Origin: a virus
Length of the DNA stretch: 27,685 nt
Virus record (IMG/VR): IMGVR_UViG_3300031576_000244
Coordinates: 1-27,685 of that record
Direction: 5' to 3' (one strand)
Both the position numbers and the translations under genes were made by a program. Under the pieces are notes generated by a model. It ran no database searches and was not told the origin of the DNA. It was given only the letters and a program-made list of their open reading frames with translations. Below are positions 13,212 to 19,748 of the stretch, piece by piece. Each line of letters begins with the position of its first letter. Positions within the stretch are counted from its first letter, which is position 1.

Positions 13212-13999
13212 CTGAGCGTTACCGTCCAGGTTACGCTGAGCGTGTCCCCCGAAACCACGCTGGCGTCCGCGTTGAGATTCGTTTCGAAGAGCATGATGCC
13301 CGCCGCCGTCAGGGTCGAGGCGCTGAACAGCCCCGCCTTATGAACCGCCGGGAACGTCGCCGTGACGCTGAACGACTTGGTGAACGTCAGCGTCGCCGCG
13401 TTATCGGTGTGGGCATACGTGCCCAGCGCCCGCGACAGCCCACCGGTCGTGATCTCGCCGGTCAGGACGGTATCGCTCGCCGCCGGCGCAGTGACATTCT
13501 CGGTGAGCGCGATGTAGCGGCAACGCGTCGCCGGCAGGATGAGGTAGTTCGCCGTCGCGGCCGGCGTCGTGCCGGCCGTATCGTCGCCCGTCCGCCAGGC
13601 GTCGATCGTCAGGACCGAGGTCGTGTTCGAGCCGATGTTGCCCCACACCGGCGCGTTCGTGGCCTCCTCGGCGATGACGATCCAGCCTTTGTGCGCATCG
13701 GCCACGAACGGCGTGCCGGTCGCCGTCAGCGAGGTCGCCGTCGCCGCCGTGGCAACCGTCGATGAGATGCCGAAACCGACGTTGCCGAGGCCCGCGGCGA
13801 CGAGATCGCGGCCATCGGTCGTGAGCAGGTTCTCCGACACGCCGCAGTCGGTCCACGAGCCATCGGCATGGATGACCACCGCGTGGACCATGTTCGGCCC
13901 GAGGCGGATGCGGTCGGCAACGCGACGGCCGCGCATGATCTGCACCGCGCCATCGGCGGCGACTTCGACGCGCGGGATGAGCGGGCGGAGTAGATGCAT
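13208..13999 (-). CDS. Predicted virion structural protein (263 aa)
   Basis: The protein starts MHLLRPLIPRVEVAADGAVQ and has a region GVSENLLTTDGRDLVAAGLG that resembles the conserved 'N..t..G...ia..l' segment of several phage minor structural proteins. The remainder is Thr/Ala-rich and beta-rich (SVLTIDAWRTGDDTAGTTPA, LSRALGTYAHTDNAATLTFT, ILFETNLNADASVVSGDTLS-like). Such proteins often form fibres or decorations. It starts 29 bases after the nuclease gene, and its stop overlaps the TTG start of the zinc-ribbon gene. Confidence 0.7.
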   Translation of the reverse strand: MHLLRPLIPRVEVAADGAVQIMRGRRVADRIRLGPNMVHAVVIHADGSWTDCGVSENLLTTDGRDLVAAGLGNVGFGISSTVATAATATSLTATGTPFVADAHKGWIVIAEEATNAPVWGNIGSNTTSVLTIDAWRTGDDTAGTTPAATANYLILPATRCRYIALTENVTAPAASDTVLTGEITTGGLSRALGTYAHTDNAATLTFTKSFSVTATFPAVHKAGLFSASTLTAAGIMLFETNLNADASVVSGDTLSVTWTVTLS

Positions 14000-14028
14000 C
14001 GGGAACTCCCTACTTCCTTAGCCGAGCC

Positions 14029-14349
14029 CTAGCGGTAAGTCTGGTACGCAGCGTGGCCGTTCGTGACGAGCCAGTCTGAGATGTTAGTGGCATCGGCATA
14101 CAGCTCCACGATCCAGCGGTCGAATGAATCCGCCTTCGCGGTCGCGACGAGGAAGGCGCCGACGGCGCTCAGACGCTCGGCGAGGGCCGCCTTGGCGAGA
14201 ACGCCCTCGGGTGTTGAAAGCTCGGGCGCGTTGATCCGGGCAAGCCGGTAGCTCCGTCCGAGACGGTGCTGGTAGAACCCGAGATCGAGATCGAGGACGA
14301 CCGTGTCGGCGTCAACGATGCGCCGGAGTACAGCCGCATATTGATACAT
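14029..14349 (-). CDS. Staphylococcal-nuclease-like (SNase) endonuclease (106 aa)
   Basis: The start is ATG 14349 (MYQYAAVLRRIVDADTVVLD); upstream sequence in this frame is shadow. The pattern RRIVDADTVVLDLDLGFYQH, then SYRLARINAPELSTPEGVLA and DSFDRWIVELYADATNISDW, VTNGHAAY is the SNase fold: the D.DT calcium-binding strand, the RL..INAPE loop with its Arg and Glu, and the second Arg in FDRW. SNase family proteins cleave DNA or RNA with calcium. Free-standing SNase genes are frequent in phages, where they may act in DNA processing or host DNA degradation. It overlaps the upstream small frame by 38 bases. Family call is strong; role is not known. Confidence 0.85.
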   Translation of the reverse strand: MYQYAAVLRRIVDADTVVLDLDLGFYQHRLGRSYRLARINAPELSTPEGVLAKAALAERLSAVGAFLVATAKADSFDRWIVELYADATNISDWLVTNGHAAYQTYR

Positions 14350-14551
14350 CCGAGTCCTTCGTGTAGCGGAAGATGATGTCGTGCTTCCGCGGGTAGTCCT
14401 TCCGCGGGAGCGGGCGCAGATCATCCGCTGCCGGCCGGGTCTTCGTCGCGGCCGGCCCGTGGATGGCTTTGTCGGCCGGTGCTGACGACCGGTGCTTCAC
14501 GGACGGGGAGGCTGGTGAAGTCGCTTCCCCGTCCGTCTGTCTCTCGGTCAA
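14312..14551 (-). CDS. Small Pro/Lys-rich frame, possible methyltransferase remnant (79 aa)
   Basis: ATG at 14551 overlaps the stop of the 82-residue gene (ATGA). The first 45 residues are Ser/Ala/Pro-rich and probably disordered. The end RKDYPRKHDIIFRYTKDSDV resembles the 'YPRKHDxIFxYTK' stretch that occurs in some beta-class adenine/cytosine DNA methyltransferases, so the frame may be a remnant of such an enzyme or an independent small gene filling the gap before the nuclease. It overlaps the nuclease start by 38 bases. The motif similarity is from memory of the family and is weak evidence. Confidence 0.4.
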   Translation of the reverse strand: MTERQTDGEATSPASPSVKHRSSAPADKAIHGPAATKTRPAADDLRPLPRKDYPRKHDIIFRYTKDSDVSICGCTPAHR

Positions 14552-14796
14552 AGGAGGCCAACGGCCTTGAGCCGCGAGGACCGGGCGGCGGCTTCAAGCT
14601 TCGCCGTCTCGGCCGAGCGCTTCTCGTCCTCGAGCCGTTCCCTGGCCTCAGCCTCCATGAACGCCTGCATCTTGGGATGCTTCTTGGCGTGCTTGAGCAC
14701 GTCGGCGACGTCGCCCTCGTTGACCATCCAGCGAGCTTCGATCGAGCCCGTCTCGACGACCTTCTTGCGGGGCGCGTCGAGCGCGACCATAGTCAT
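14548..14796 (-). CDS. Small phage protein, mainly helical (82 aa)
   Basis: A strong GAAGGAGG ribosome site lies about 10 bases upstream of ATG 14796. The product MTMVALDAPRKKVVETGSIE begins with a beta part and continues with a charged helical region (DVLKHAKKHPKMQAFMEAEA, RLEDEKRSAETAKLEAAARS). It may be a small coiled-coil head-associated protein. It follows the putative decoration gene by about 20 bases. No family is recognised. Confidence 0.7.
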   Translation of the reverse strand: MTMVALDAPRKKVVETGSIEARWMVNEGDVADVLKHAKKHPKMQAFMEAEARERLEDEKRSAETAKLEAAARSSRLKAVGLL

Positions 14797-14816
14797 CGGT
14801 AAGATCCTCCTTCAAC

Positions 14817-15245
14817 TCAGGCCAGCGGCGGGATGACGTACAGGACGACGTCGAAGACGCCGGCCGTGAGCGCCGCGGTGGCGATGACGATGCTGATGTT
14901 GCGGGCGGCCGTCGTCTTGACGGCGGTGCTCGCGGTGAGCGCGCCCGTCGTCGGCGCCGGCAGGACGTTCTTGCGGCCGGTCGTCCACGACGCGACGGCG
15001 ACGGCGGTCAGGATGTCGTTGGCGGCCTCGATCTGCATGGCGATCGTGGCCGTCGCGCCGACGAGCGCCGTCGACACATCGACGTAGCCGCCGATGATGA
15101 CGGCACCCGATGGGATCGGCGTGCCCGACGTGATCGCGATCGTGCTGACCGCGCCGCCATCGACCGCGAAGTCGTACTTGCCCCGCACCGCGAGGACCGT
15201 CCGGCTGAGAACATCCTCGGGGATGGAGGGGATGACGAGAGGCAT
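14817..15245 (-). CDS. Putative capsid decoration / head structural protein (142 aa)
   Basis: ATG 15245 is preceded by AAAGGAGTTCCTAG. The protein MPLVIPSIPEDVLSRTVLAV then TIAITSGTPIPSGAVIIGGY and VDVSTALVGATATIAMQIEA is beta-rich with Ala/Thr/Val strands. The pattern 'SGTPIPSGAVI..gyvdVsTA' is common in proteins encoded next to phage capsids, presumed to be head decoration or minor capsid proteins. The HNH nuclease gene lies between it and the capsid gene, as expected if the nuclease inserted between two cotranscribed head genes. Function is inferred. Confidence 0.7.
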   Translation of the reverse strand: MPLVIPSIPEDVLSRTVLAVRGKYDFAVDGGAVSTIAITSGTPIPSGAVIIGGYVDVSTALVGATATIAMQIEAANDILTAVAVASWTTGRKNVLPAPTTGALTASTAVKTTAARNISIVIATAALTAGVFDVVLYVIPPLA

Positions 15246-15268
15246 CTAGGAACTCCTTTCGGTGCGGG

Positions 15269-15284
15269 GCCCCGGTGCCGGGGC
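15269..15284. other. GC-rich hairpin directly after the HNH nuclease stop
   Basis: GCCCCGG and CCGGGGC flank a two-base centre, giving a compact hairpin that starts one base after the nuclease stop codon (15287-15285). There is no U-tract on the minus strand (CCGCACCGAAAGGAG follows), so intrinsic termination is doubtful. It could stabilise a 3' end or separate translation of the nuclease from the decoration gene. Confidence 0.45.
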
Positions 15285-15887
15285 TCAGGTGAGGGGCTGA
15301 GCTTTCGCCCAACGGCTACGACTGACCGCCCGCGATCGACAGGAGCCCGAGCAGTACTTCGTCTCGTTTGCCCGGCTTGCCTTCCGCTCATACGGTTTCC
15401 CGCATTCGTGACAGGTGAATGTCAGACGAGATCGCTGGCGGCGTGCGTTCTCCGGGTGGTACGCCTGATGGACGCTTGGGCTGACGACGAGCAGATTCTC
15501 AACTCGGTTGTCGAGCTTGTCGCCATTGATGTGGTGGACTTCCTCACGGCGTCCCAGCGGCCGGCGGAGCACCGTCTCCATCACTAGACGGTGCTCCAGC
15601 CTGTACTGATGGACGCCGACCTTGACGATCCGATAACCGTCCTTGCGGATGTAGGTCGTGCCGGTAACCCGCTCTACTCCCCGAAGCGCCGCGTGGCGAC
15701 ACTCCCGTGAGCAATAGCGTCCAGCGCCTGGCCGGCGTATCTCGTTGGCTTGACGGTAGATGCTGGCGCCGCAGATCAGGCAATTACTTCGCGTTCCAGT
15801 TCGCGGCAGTCCGCCCGGATGGCACTGGTAGCAGCGATTGCCCCAACGCCCGCCGAGCGGACCGTGGCAGATAGGACATGTCGCCAT
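15285..15887 (-). CDS. HNH homing-type endonuclease with zinc-finger motifs (200 aa)
   Basis: The protein starts MATCPICHGPLGGRWGNRCY, with CxxC pairs at the N-terminus (CPIC ... CYQC, then NCLIC) and CSRECRHAAL. The HNH core is HRLVMETVLRRPLGRREEVHHINGDKLDNRVENLLVVSPS in two steps: the HH pair followed by N.D..DNR.ENL, and a later HQ. A second Cys cluster FTCHECGKPYERKASR and KYCSGSCRSR ends the protein. The HHINGDKLDNRxENL motif is the classical signature of phage HNH homing nucleases. It lies alone between capsid and decoration gene and has an own promoter, features of a free-standing mobile nuclease. Such enzymes cut alleles lacking the gene and spread by repair; the exact target here is unknown. 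Confidence 0.9.
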   Translation of the reverse strand: MATCPICHGPLGGRWGNRCYQCHPGGLPRTGTRSNCLICGASIYRQANEIRRPGAGRYCSRECRHAALRGVERVTGTTYIRKDGYRIVKVGVHQYRLEHRLVMETVLRRPLGRREEVHHINGDKLDNRVENLLVVSPSVHQAYHPENARRQRSRLTFTCHECGKPYERKASRANETKYCSGSCRSRAVSRSRWAKAQPLT

Positions 15888-15893
15888 GGGCCT

Positions 15894-15902
15894 ATCATAC
15901 CA
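15894..15902 (-). promoter_or_regulatory. Extended -10 promoter of the HNH gene, predicted leaderless start
   Basis: On the minus strand TGGTATGAT combines an extended TGn element with TATGAT (15899-15894), 5 of 6 consensus. Exactly 6 bases separate it from the ATG at 15887, the same spacing as at the HTH gene, and no Shine-Dalgarno is present. A clear -35 is not seen, which extended -10 promoters do not require. A small 5-bp hairpin (15907-15919) lies just upstream, after the capsid stop. Confidence 0.55.
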
Positions 15903-15920
15903 CGGTCACGGCGTCCGTGT

Positions 15921-17204
15921 CTAAATGCCCGTAATAGACACGAAAGCGCTAGGACGGTAGACCGCGAGCGCGAGCCGCTCGTAGATCAGGACCGCGGCCT
16001 TGCGCTCGGTGAAGAACGTCGAGTGCTCGGTCGAGATCTCGATCGTCGCACCCTCACGCCGGAAGACCTGCGCCCACGGCCGGAAGCCGCCGACGAGTCC
16101 GGTGTTCTGGGTGATCGAGTTCGACACCCGCGCACCGAGGCCCCAGATCCGCTCCGGGCCAGTCTCGGACGGGGACCCCCAGATGTAGACGCCGTCGATC
16201 GTCCGCAGGAGGCGGATGTCCTGCCAGTCCTGGGCGTGGAAGACCGCGCCAGTCGGCTCGGCATCGCCGGTCGTGCGAGCGAGGACCATCGCCTTGTAGA
16301 CGGCATCGGGCGTCGGATCGGCGCCCTTCGCCTGCGTCTGGATGCCCGACGTGTTCAGGATGCCGCGCAGGTTCGGCGATGTGCCGTTGCCGGTCAGGAG
16401 CTGCGAGCTCCGCCGCAGGTTGACCATGTGACCGAGCCGGCCCTCGACGTAGCTTTGCAGGCCGACGGTGTCGCTGAGCGCGCGCCGCGTCACGGGGATG
16501 AAGGTCGAGATCTCCTGGACCGGGAACGTCCGGAGCGTGAAGTCGATGGCCCCCTCTGGCGCGGCCGTGCCCTCGGCGGTTTCGGCGGCGGCGTTGGTGA
16601 ACGTCGTCTCCTCGTAGAACTCGACCGTGTCCGACTCGGTCGTGCCCGGCGTGAACAGGTCGGTCACGTCGGCCAGGAACTGCGCCGACGGCGCGACCGC
16701 CTGGCGGTCGGCCTGCGGCGCGATGTCGGCCGAGGTGAGCAGCACCTTGACGCCGGCCGCACCGAGCAGTTGGACGTACTCGCGCTCGGTCAGCTCGAAG
16801 TGGATCGAGCCCGAGCCGCCGGCGGCGATCGCCTTGAGCTCGGCGTTCTTGCCGCCGAAGACCTCGCGCAACGGGCGTGCCTTCGCGCCGCCCTCGCCGG
16901 CCGGCTGGCCGAGCGTGTCGGGCGACATGGCCGGCCGCAGGTTGGTCAGGCCCCGGAGGGCCTGCTCGTTGTCCCAGGCCGCCTTCTCGAGACTGACGGC
17001 GGCCTCGTAGGTGCGCGCCTTGGCGGCGATCGCCTCGTTCAGCTTCTGGGCCTGACCGACCCAATCGCCACCCTGGTAGCCATCGGCCACGCCGGCGGCG
17101 TCACGCTTGACATTGGCCGCGAAGAGATCGGCGACCTCCTTGCGCGCCTTGGCCAGATCCTCGCCCAGCGCGATCGTCGCGCTCGACGCTCGAAACTCGT
17201 TCAC
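15921..17204 (-). CDS. HK97-family major capsid protein (427 aa)
   Basis: This forms the icosahedral head shell. Residues 1-110 are a helical, charged delta/scaffold-like region (MNEFRASSATIALGEDLAKA, EVADLFAANVKRDAAGVADG). The HK97 fold follows: the N-arm, an extended E-loop-like part (EFYEETTFTNAAAETAEGTA), P-domain spine helix (RALSDTVGLQSYVEGRLGHM with NLRRSSQLLTGNGTSPNLRG) and the A-domain end (TEHSTFFTERKAAVLIYERL, ALAVYRPSAFVSITGI). The phrase LLTGNGTSPNLRGILN and the ending with 'AVxxPxAF' are typical for this family. It lies after the protease, overlapping it by four bases, as in HK97-like phages. Confidence 0.95.
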   Translation of the reverse strand: MNEFRASSATIALGEDLAKARKEVADLFAANVKRDAAGVADGYQGGDWVGQAQKLNEAIAAKARTYEAAVSLEKAAWDNEQALRGLTNLRPAMSPDTLGQPAGEGGAKARPLREVFGGKNAELKAIAAGGSGSIHFELTEREYVQLLGAAGVKVLLTSADIAPQADRQAVAPSAQFLADVTDLFTPGTTESDTVEFYEETTFTNAAAETAEGTAAPEGAIDFTLRTFPVQEISTFIPVTRRALSDTVGLQSYVEGRLGHMVNLRRSSQLLTGNGTSPNLRGILNTSGIQTQAKGADPTPDAVYKAMVLARTTGDAEPTGAVFHAQDWQDIRLLRTIDGVYIWGSPSETGPERIWGLGARVSNSITQNTGLVGGFRPWAQVFRREGATIEISTEHSTFFTERKAAVLIYERLALAVYRPSAFVSITGI

Positions 17205-18304
17205 GATACGGCTCCTTGTGGGATGCGGGGCACATCGACGCCGAGGAAGACGGCCTCCTCGAGGAGCGCCGCGACGGCATCGAACGACTTGTCGGGGTCG
17301 GTGTCTGCGAGGATCTGCTCGATCGAGTCGCGCAGCTCCGCGAGACGCCGCCTGTTCGCGGCCGACAACACGCGGCCCTCCTTCTGGCGGAGGGCGGCCA
17401 TCTGGCTGAGCCGTGCGGATAGCGCCTCGCCGTCGCCGAGGAACCGTGCGACGGACTCGGCAAGGCTGATACCGGCATCCGGCATCACACCGCGCAGCTC
17501 AGGAGGCTCGAGATCGGCGTCGCGAAGGTGGCCGGCGAGATGCCGCCAGACACCCTCGCGGTCGGCGTCGGGGATGTCCGCCCCGCCGCGCCCGCCGTTG
17601 AGGACGGCGATCCCCGCCGAGGCGGCGGTCGTGCTCGCAGCGCCGACGTCGCCATTCTCGGAGACCGTGTGGTGAATGAACTTGTATGTAGCCTTCGTCT
17701 CGGGATCGCCGTCCGGGTCGGCCCACGCATGAGCCGCGCGCAGCGCCGCCCGCGACGATGGCAGGCGCGCCTCGTTCGCCGGGCCGTCCCATGCGCCACC
17801 GTATGTCGACGTCGAATGCGGCGTGATCGCCGCCTTGGCGGCCTTGACCGCGGCCAGATTGGCCTCGCGGTTCATCGGCACCATGACGAAGCCGACCTCG
17901 TAGAGCGGGTTGATCGTCTTCAGGTGGCGGATGCCGTCGCTGCTGATCTCCTGGTCCTCGACGCCGTAGCCGATGGACAGGCCCGTCCGCTTGCCGGCCC
18001 GGCGGCGTTCGTAGGCGATCGTGCGGGCGCGCTGTCCCTCGGGCGTCGAGTGGAACTCACCGGCGATCCACAGGCCGTGATCGTCCTCGCGCGCCTGGCG
18101 CGGCATGCCGATCGGCTCGGCCCAGTCGTGCGACCAGGAGAAGAAGCCGTCGCGCAGGAATGCCGGGATCGCCTTCTTGAACGCGCCGCGCTCGATGATG
18201 TCGCCACCGGCGTCGAGGTTGCCGAAGACGGAGGCGTAGCCCTCGAACTCGCCCGAGGCCGCATCGACCTTGAGCTCCGCGAAGTCGACAGTCTTTCGTT
18301 CCAT
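17201..18304 (-). CDS. HK97 prohead protease with C-terminal extra domain (367 aa)
   Basis: The S78-type serine protease processes the capsid delta domain. The sequence EFEGYASVFGNLDAGGDIIE and SWSHDWAEPIGMP contains the active-site His (H59), and GLSIGYGVED the nucleophilic Ser (S110); NPLYEVGFVMVPMNREANLA ends the protease core. Residues about 165-290 form a second domain: the AWDGPANEARL, YKFIHHTVSENGDVG, LNGGRGGADIPDADREGVWR and HLAGHLRDADLEPPELRG pattern recurs in some phage proteases of unknown extra function. Its ATG overlaps the portal stop (TGATG). Confidence 0.93.
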   Translation of the reverse strand: MERKTVDFAELKVDAASGEFEGYASVFGNLDAGGDIIERGAFKKAIPAFLRDGFFSWSHDWAEPIGMPRQAREDDHGLWIAGEFHSTPEGQRARTIAYERRRAGKRTGLSIGYGVEDQEISSDGIRHLKTINPLYEVGFVMVPMNREANLAAVKAAKAAITPHSTSTYGGAWDGPANEARLPSSRAALRAAHAWADPDGDPETKATYKFIHHTVSENGDVGAASTTAASAGIAVLNGGRGGADIPDADREGVWRHLAGHLRDADLEPPELRGVMPDAGISLAESVARFLGDGEALSARLSQMAALRQKEGRVLSAANRRRLAELRDSIEQILADTDPDKSFDAVAALLEEAVFLGVDVPRIPQGAVS

Positions 18305-19584
18305 CAGACAGGCTCCCCTACCGGCTTCGCGCCGTTCCGCGAGGTCATCGTGGTCGTCGTGATCGAGCCGTCGGGATTGACGGTCGTCATGTTCAGTGGC
18401 ACGAGGTAGTCCTCTCCACCGGCGAACCGCTGCCAGTCCTCAAGGTCGGCGATCCGATCGCCGTTCACGAAACCCCACTGGCGACCGATGGCGTACGACT
18501 CGAAGCGCGTCTTGAGATCGGCCCGCTCGAGCGCCGCGACGTTGAACTTGACGTAGTGCTCGCCGCCGAGGCCCAGCCAGTCGCGGCCAAGGAGCTGGAG
18601 GCCGATGTCCTGCTCCCAGCGGACGATCCACGGCAGGAGCGTGTACTTCACGAACTCGAGCGACTGGTGCTCGATGTTGGTGAACGTCGCGCGCTCCAGA
18701 TCGGCCAGCATGTGCGGCGGGATGCGGAAGCGGCGCGCGATATCGGTGACCTGGAGCTTGCGCGTTTCGAGCCACTGCGCGTCGTCGTTCGGGATCGAGA
18801 TCGTGAGCGGCTTCAGGCCCTCCTCGAGGACCCACGGCTCCCAGGCGTGGAGGAGCCCCGACTTCTCGTCCTTTATCTGCCCGGCCAGACGCTCGATCGA
18901 ATCCTTCGACAGCGTCTTGTCGGTGCCGAGGACGAAGTTCGACGTCGCGCCAGAACCGAAGAACCGCGCACCGTGCTCCTCGGCGGCGAGCCCGAGGCCG
19001 ATCGTCTCGCGGGCCATGCGCAGCACCGAATAGCCCTGATCGCCGTCCCAGCCCAGGCCGGCCAGGTGGAAGACCTGATCGCGCGTCAGGTCGATGGTCG
19101 TGCCATCGCGGCGCGTGTAGCGGTAGATGAGCGCGAAACCGGGCGGATCGCGGCGGACCTCCATCCGATCCGTCGCCAGCGGCCGCAGCTCACGCAGCGC
19201 ACCGAGGCCGTCGTAGATCTTCAGCGCGTAGCCGTTGCCCCAGGTGACGGTGTGCGTCATCGCCGTCTCGACGAACCGGTACGCCGTCGTCTCGGGGTTC
19301 GTCGTGTAATGCAGCAGGCGATGGACGGGATGATCGCGCGCCACCGTCCGCTCGGCCGCCGGTCCGAGGCGCATGACATCGATCGGCAGGCTGGCCATCG
19401 ACTCGGCCAGGATGCGCACCGCCGCCCAGAACGCAGCGTAGCGCATCGCCCGGTCGGTGGTGATCGAGAGGCCCGTCACCGAGCGCCCGCCGCCGACCAT
19501 GATCTGCGCGATGTGGCCACCCGCGGCGAGCGTGCCGACGCCCTGATCGAAGGCTTTGACCGCGGCGCGCGCGAAGATAGCCAT
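18304..19584 (-). CDS. HK97-family portal protein (426 aa)
   Basis: The start at 19584 (MAIFARAAVKAFDQGVGTLA) is fixed by the TGATG overlap with the small membrane gene; the frame is open for 30 further codons upstream. The sequence YAAFWAAVRILAESMASLPI, WGNGYALKIYDGLGALRELR, FHLAGLGWDGDQGYSVLRMA, ISIPNDDAQWLETRKLQVTD and RRFRIPPHMLADLERATFTN with LPWIVRWEQDI contains the hallmarks of the HK97 portal family. The portal forms the dodecameric DNA channel at one head vertex and docks the terminase. Gene order TerL-portal-protease-capsid is the canonical one. Confidence 0.95.
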   Translation of the reverse strand: MAIFARAAVKAFDQGVGTLAAGGHIAQIMVGGGRSVTGLSITTDRAMRYAAFWAAVRILAESMASLPIDVMRLGPAAERTVARDHPVHRLLHYTTNPETTAYRFVETAMTHTVTWGNGYALKIYDGLGALRELRPLATDRMEVRRDPPGFALIYRYTRRDGTTIDLTRDQVFHLAGLGWDGDQGYSVLRMARETIGLGLAAEEHGARFFGSGATSNFVLGTDKTLSKDSIERLAGQIKDEKSGLLHAWEPWVLEEGLKPLTISIPNDDAQWLETRKLQVTDIARRFRIPPHMLADLERATFTNIEHQSLEFVKYTLLPWIVRWEQDIGLQLLGRDWLGLGGEHYVKFNVAALERADLKTRFESYAIGRQWGFVNGDRIADLEDWQRFAGGEDYLVPLNMTTVNPDGSITTTTMTSRNGAKPVGEPV

Positions 19585-19748
19585 CAGCGGCTGCCGAAGC
19601 GCACGGTCGCCATGAGGCCGAGCCCGAGGGCGATCGGGCCGAGAACTGCGCCCCAGCCGCCGGGGACCTGCCACGCACCATACGCAATCGTGGCTAGGCC
19701 GGCGATGACGAGAGCGTCAGGCAGGAGCCCCAGAAGCTGCTTCATCAT
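19584..19748 (-). CDS. Small membrane protein between terminase and portal (54 aa)
   Basis: ATG 19748 (or the adjacent ATG 19745) follows the ribosome site GGAGG at 4 bases and overlaps the end of TerL by 32 bases. The product (MMKQLLGLLPDALVIAGLAT, then WQVPGGWGAVLGPIALGLGL) has two hydrophobic helices joined by a WQVPGGWG turn and a basic C-terminus RFGSR. It could be a holin-like or a small membrane-anchored packaging-region protein. Small membrane proteins at this position occur in other HK97-type phages without a known role. The stop overlaps the portal start. Confidence 0.75.
   Translation of the reverse strand: MMKQLLGLLPDALVIAGLATIAYGAWQVPGGWGAVLGPIALGLGLMATVRFGSR

Noticed and set aside
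15750-17675. Long plus-strand open frame of 641 codons opposite the capsid and protease genes
   Set aside because: It is antisense to two strongly recognised genes, has Arg/Asp/Gly-rich composition typical of GC-rich shadow frames and shows no domain.
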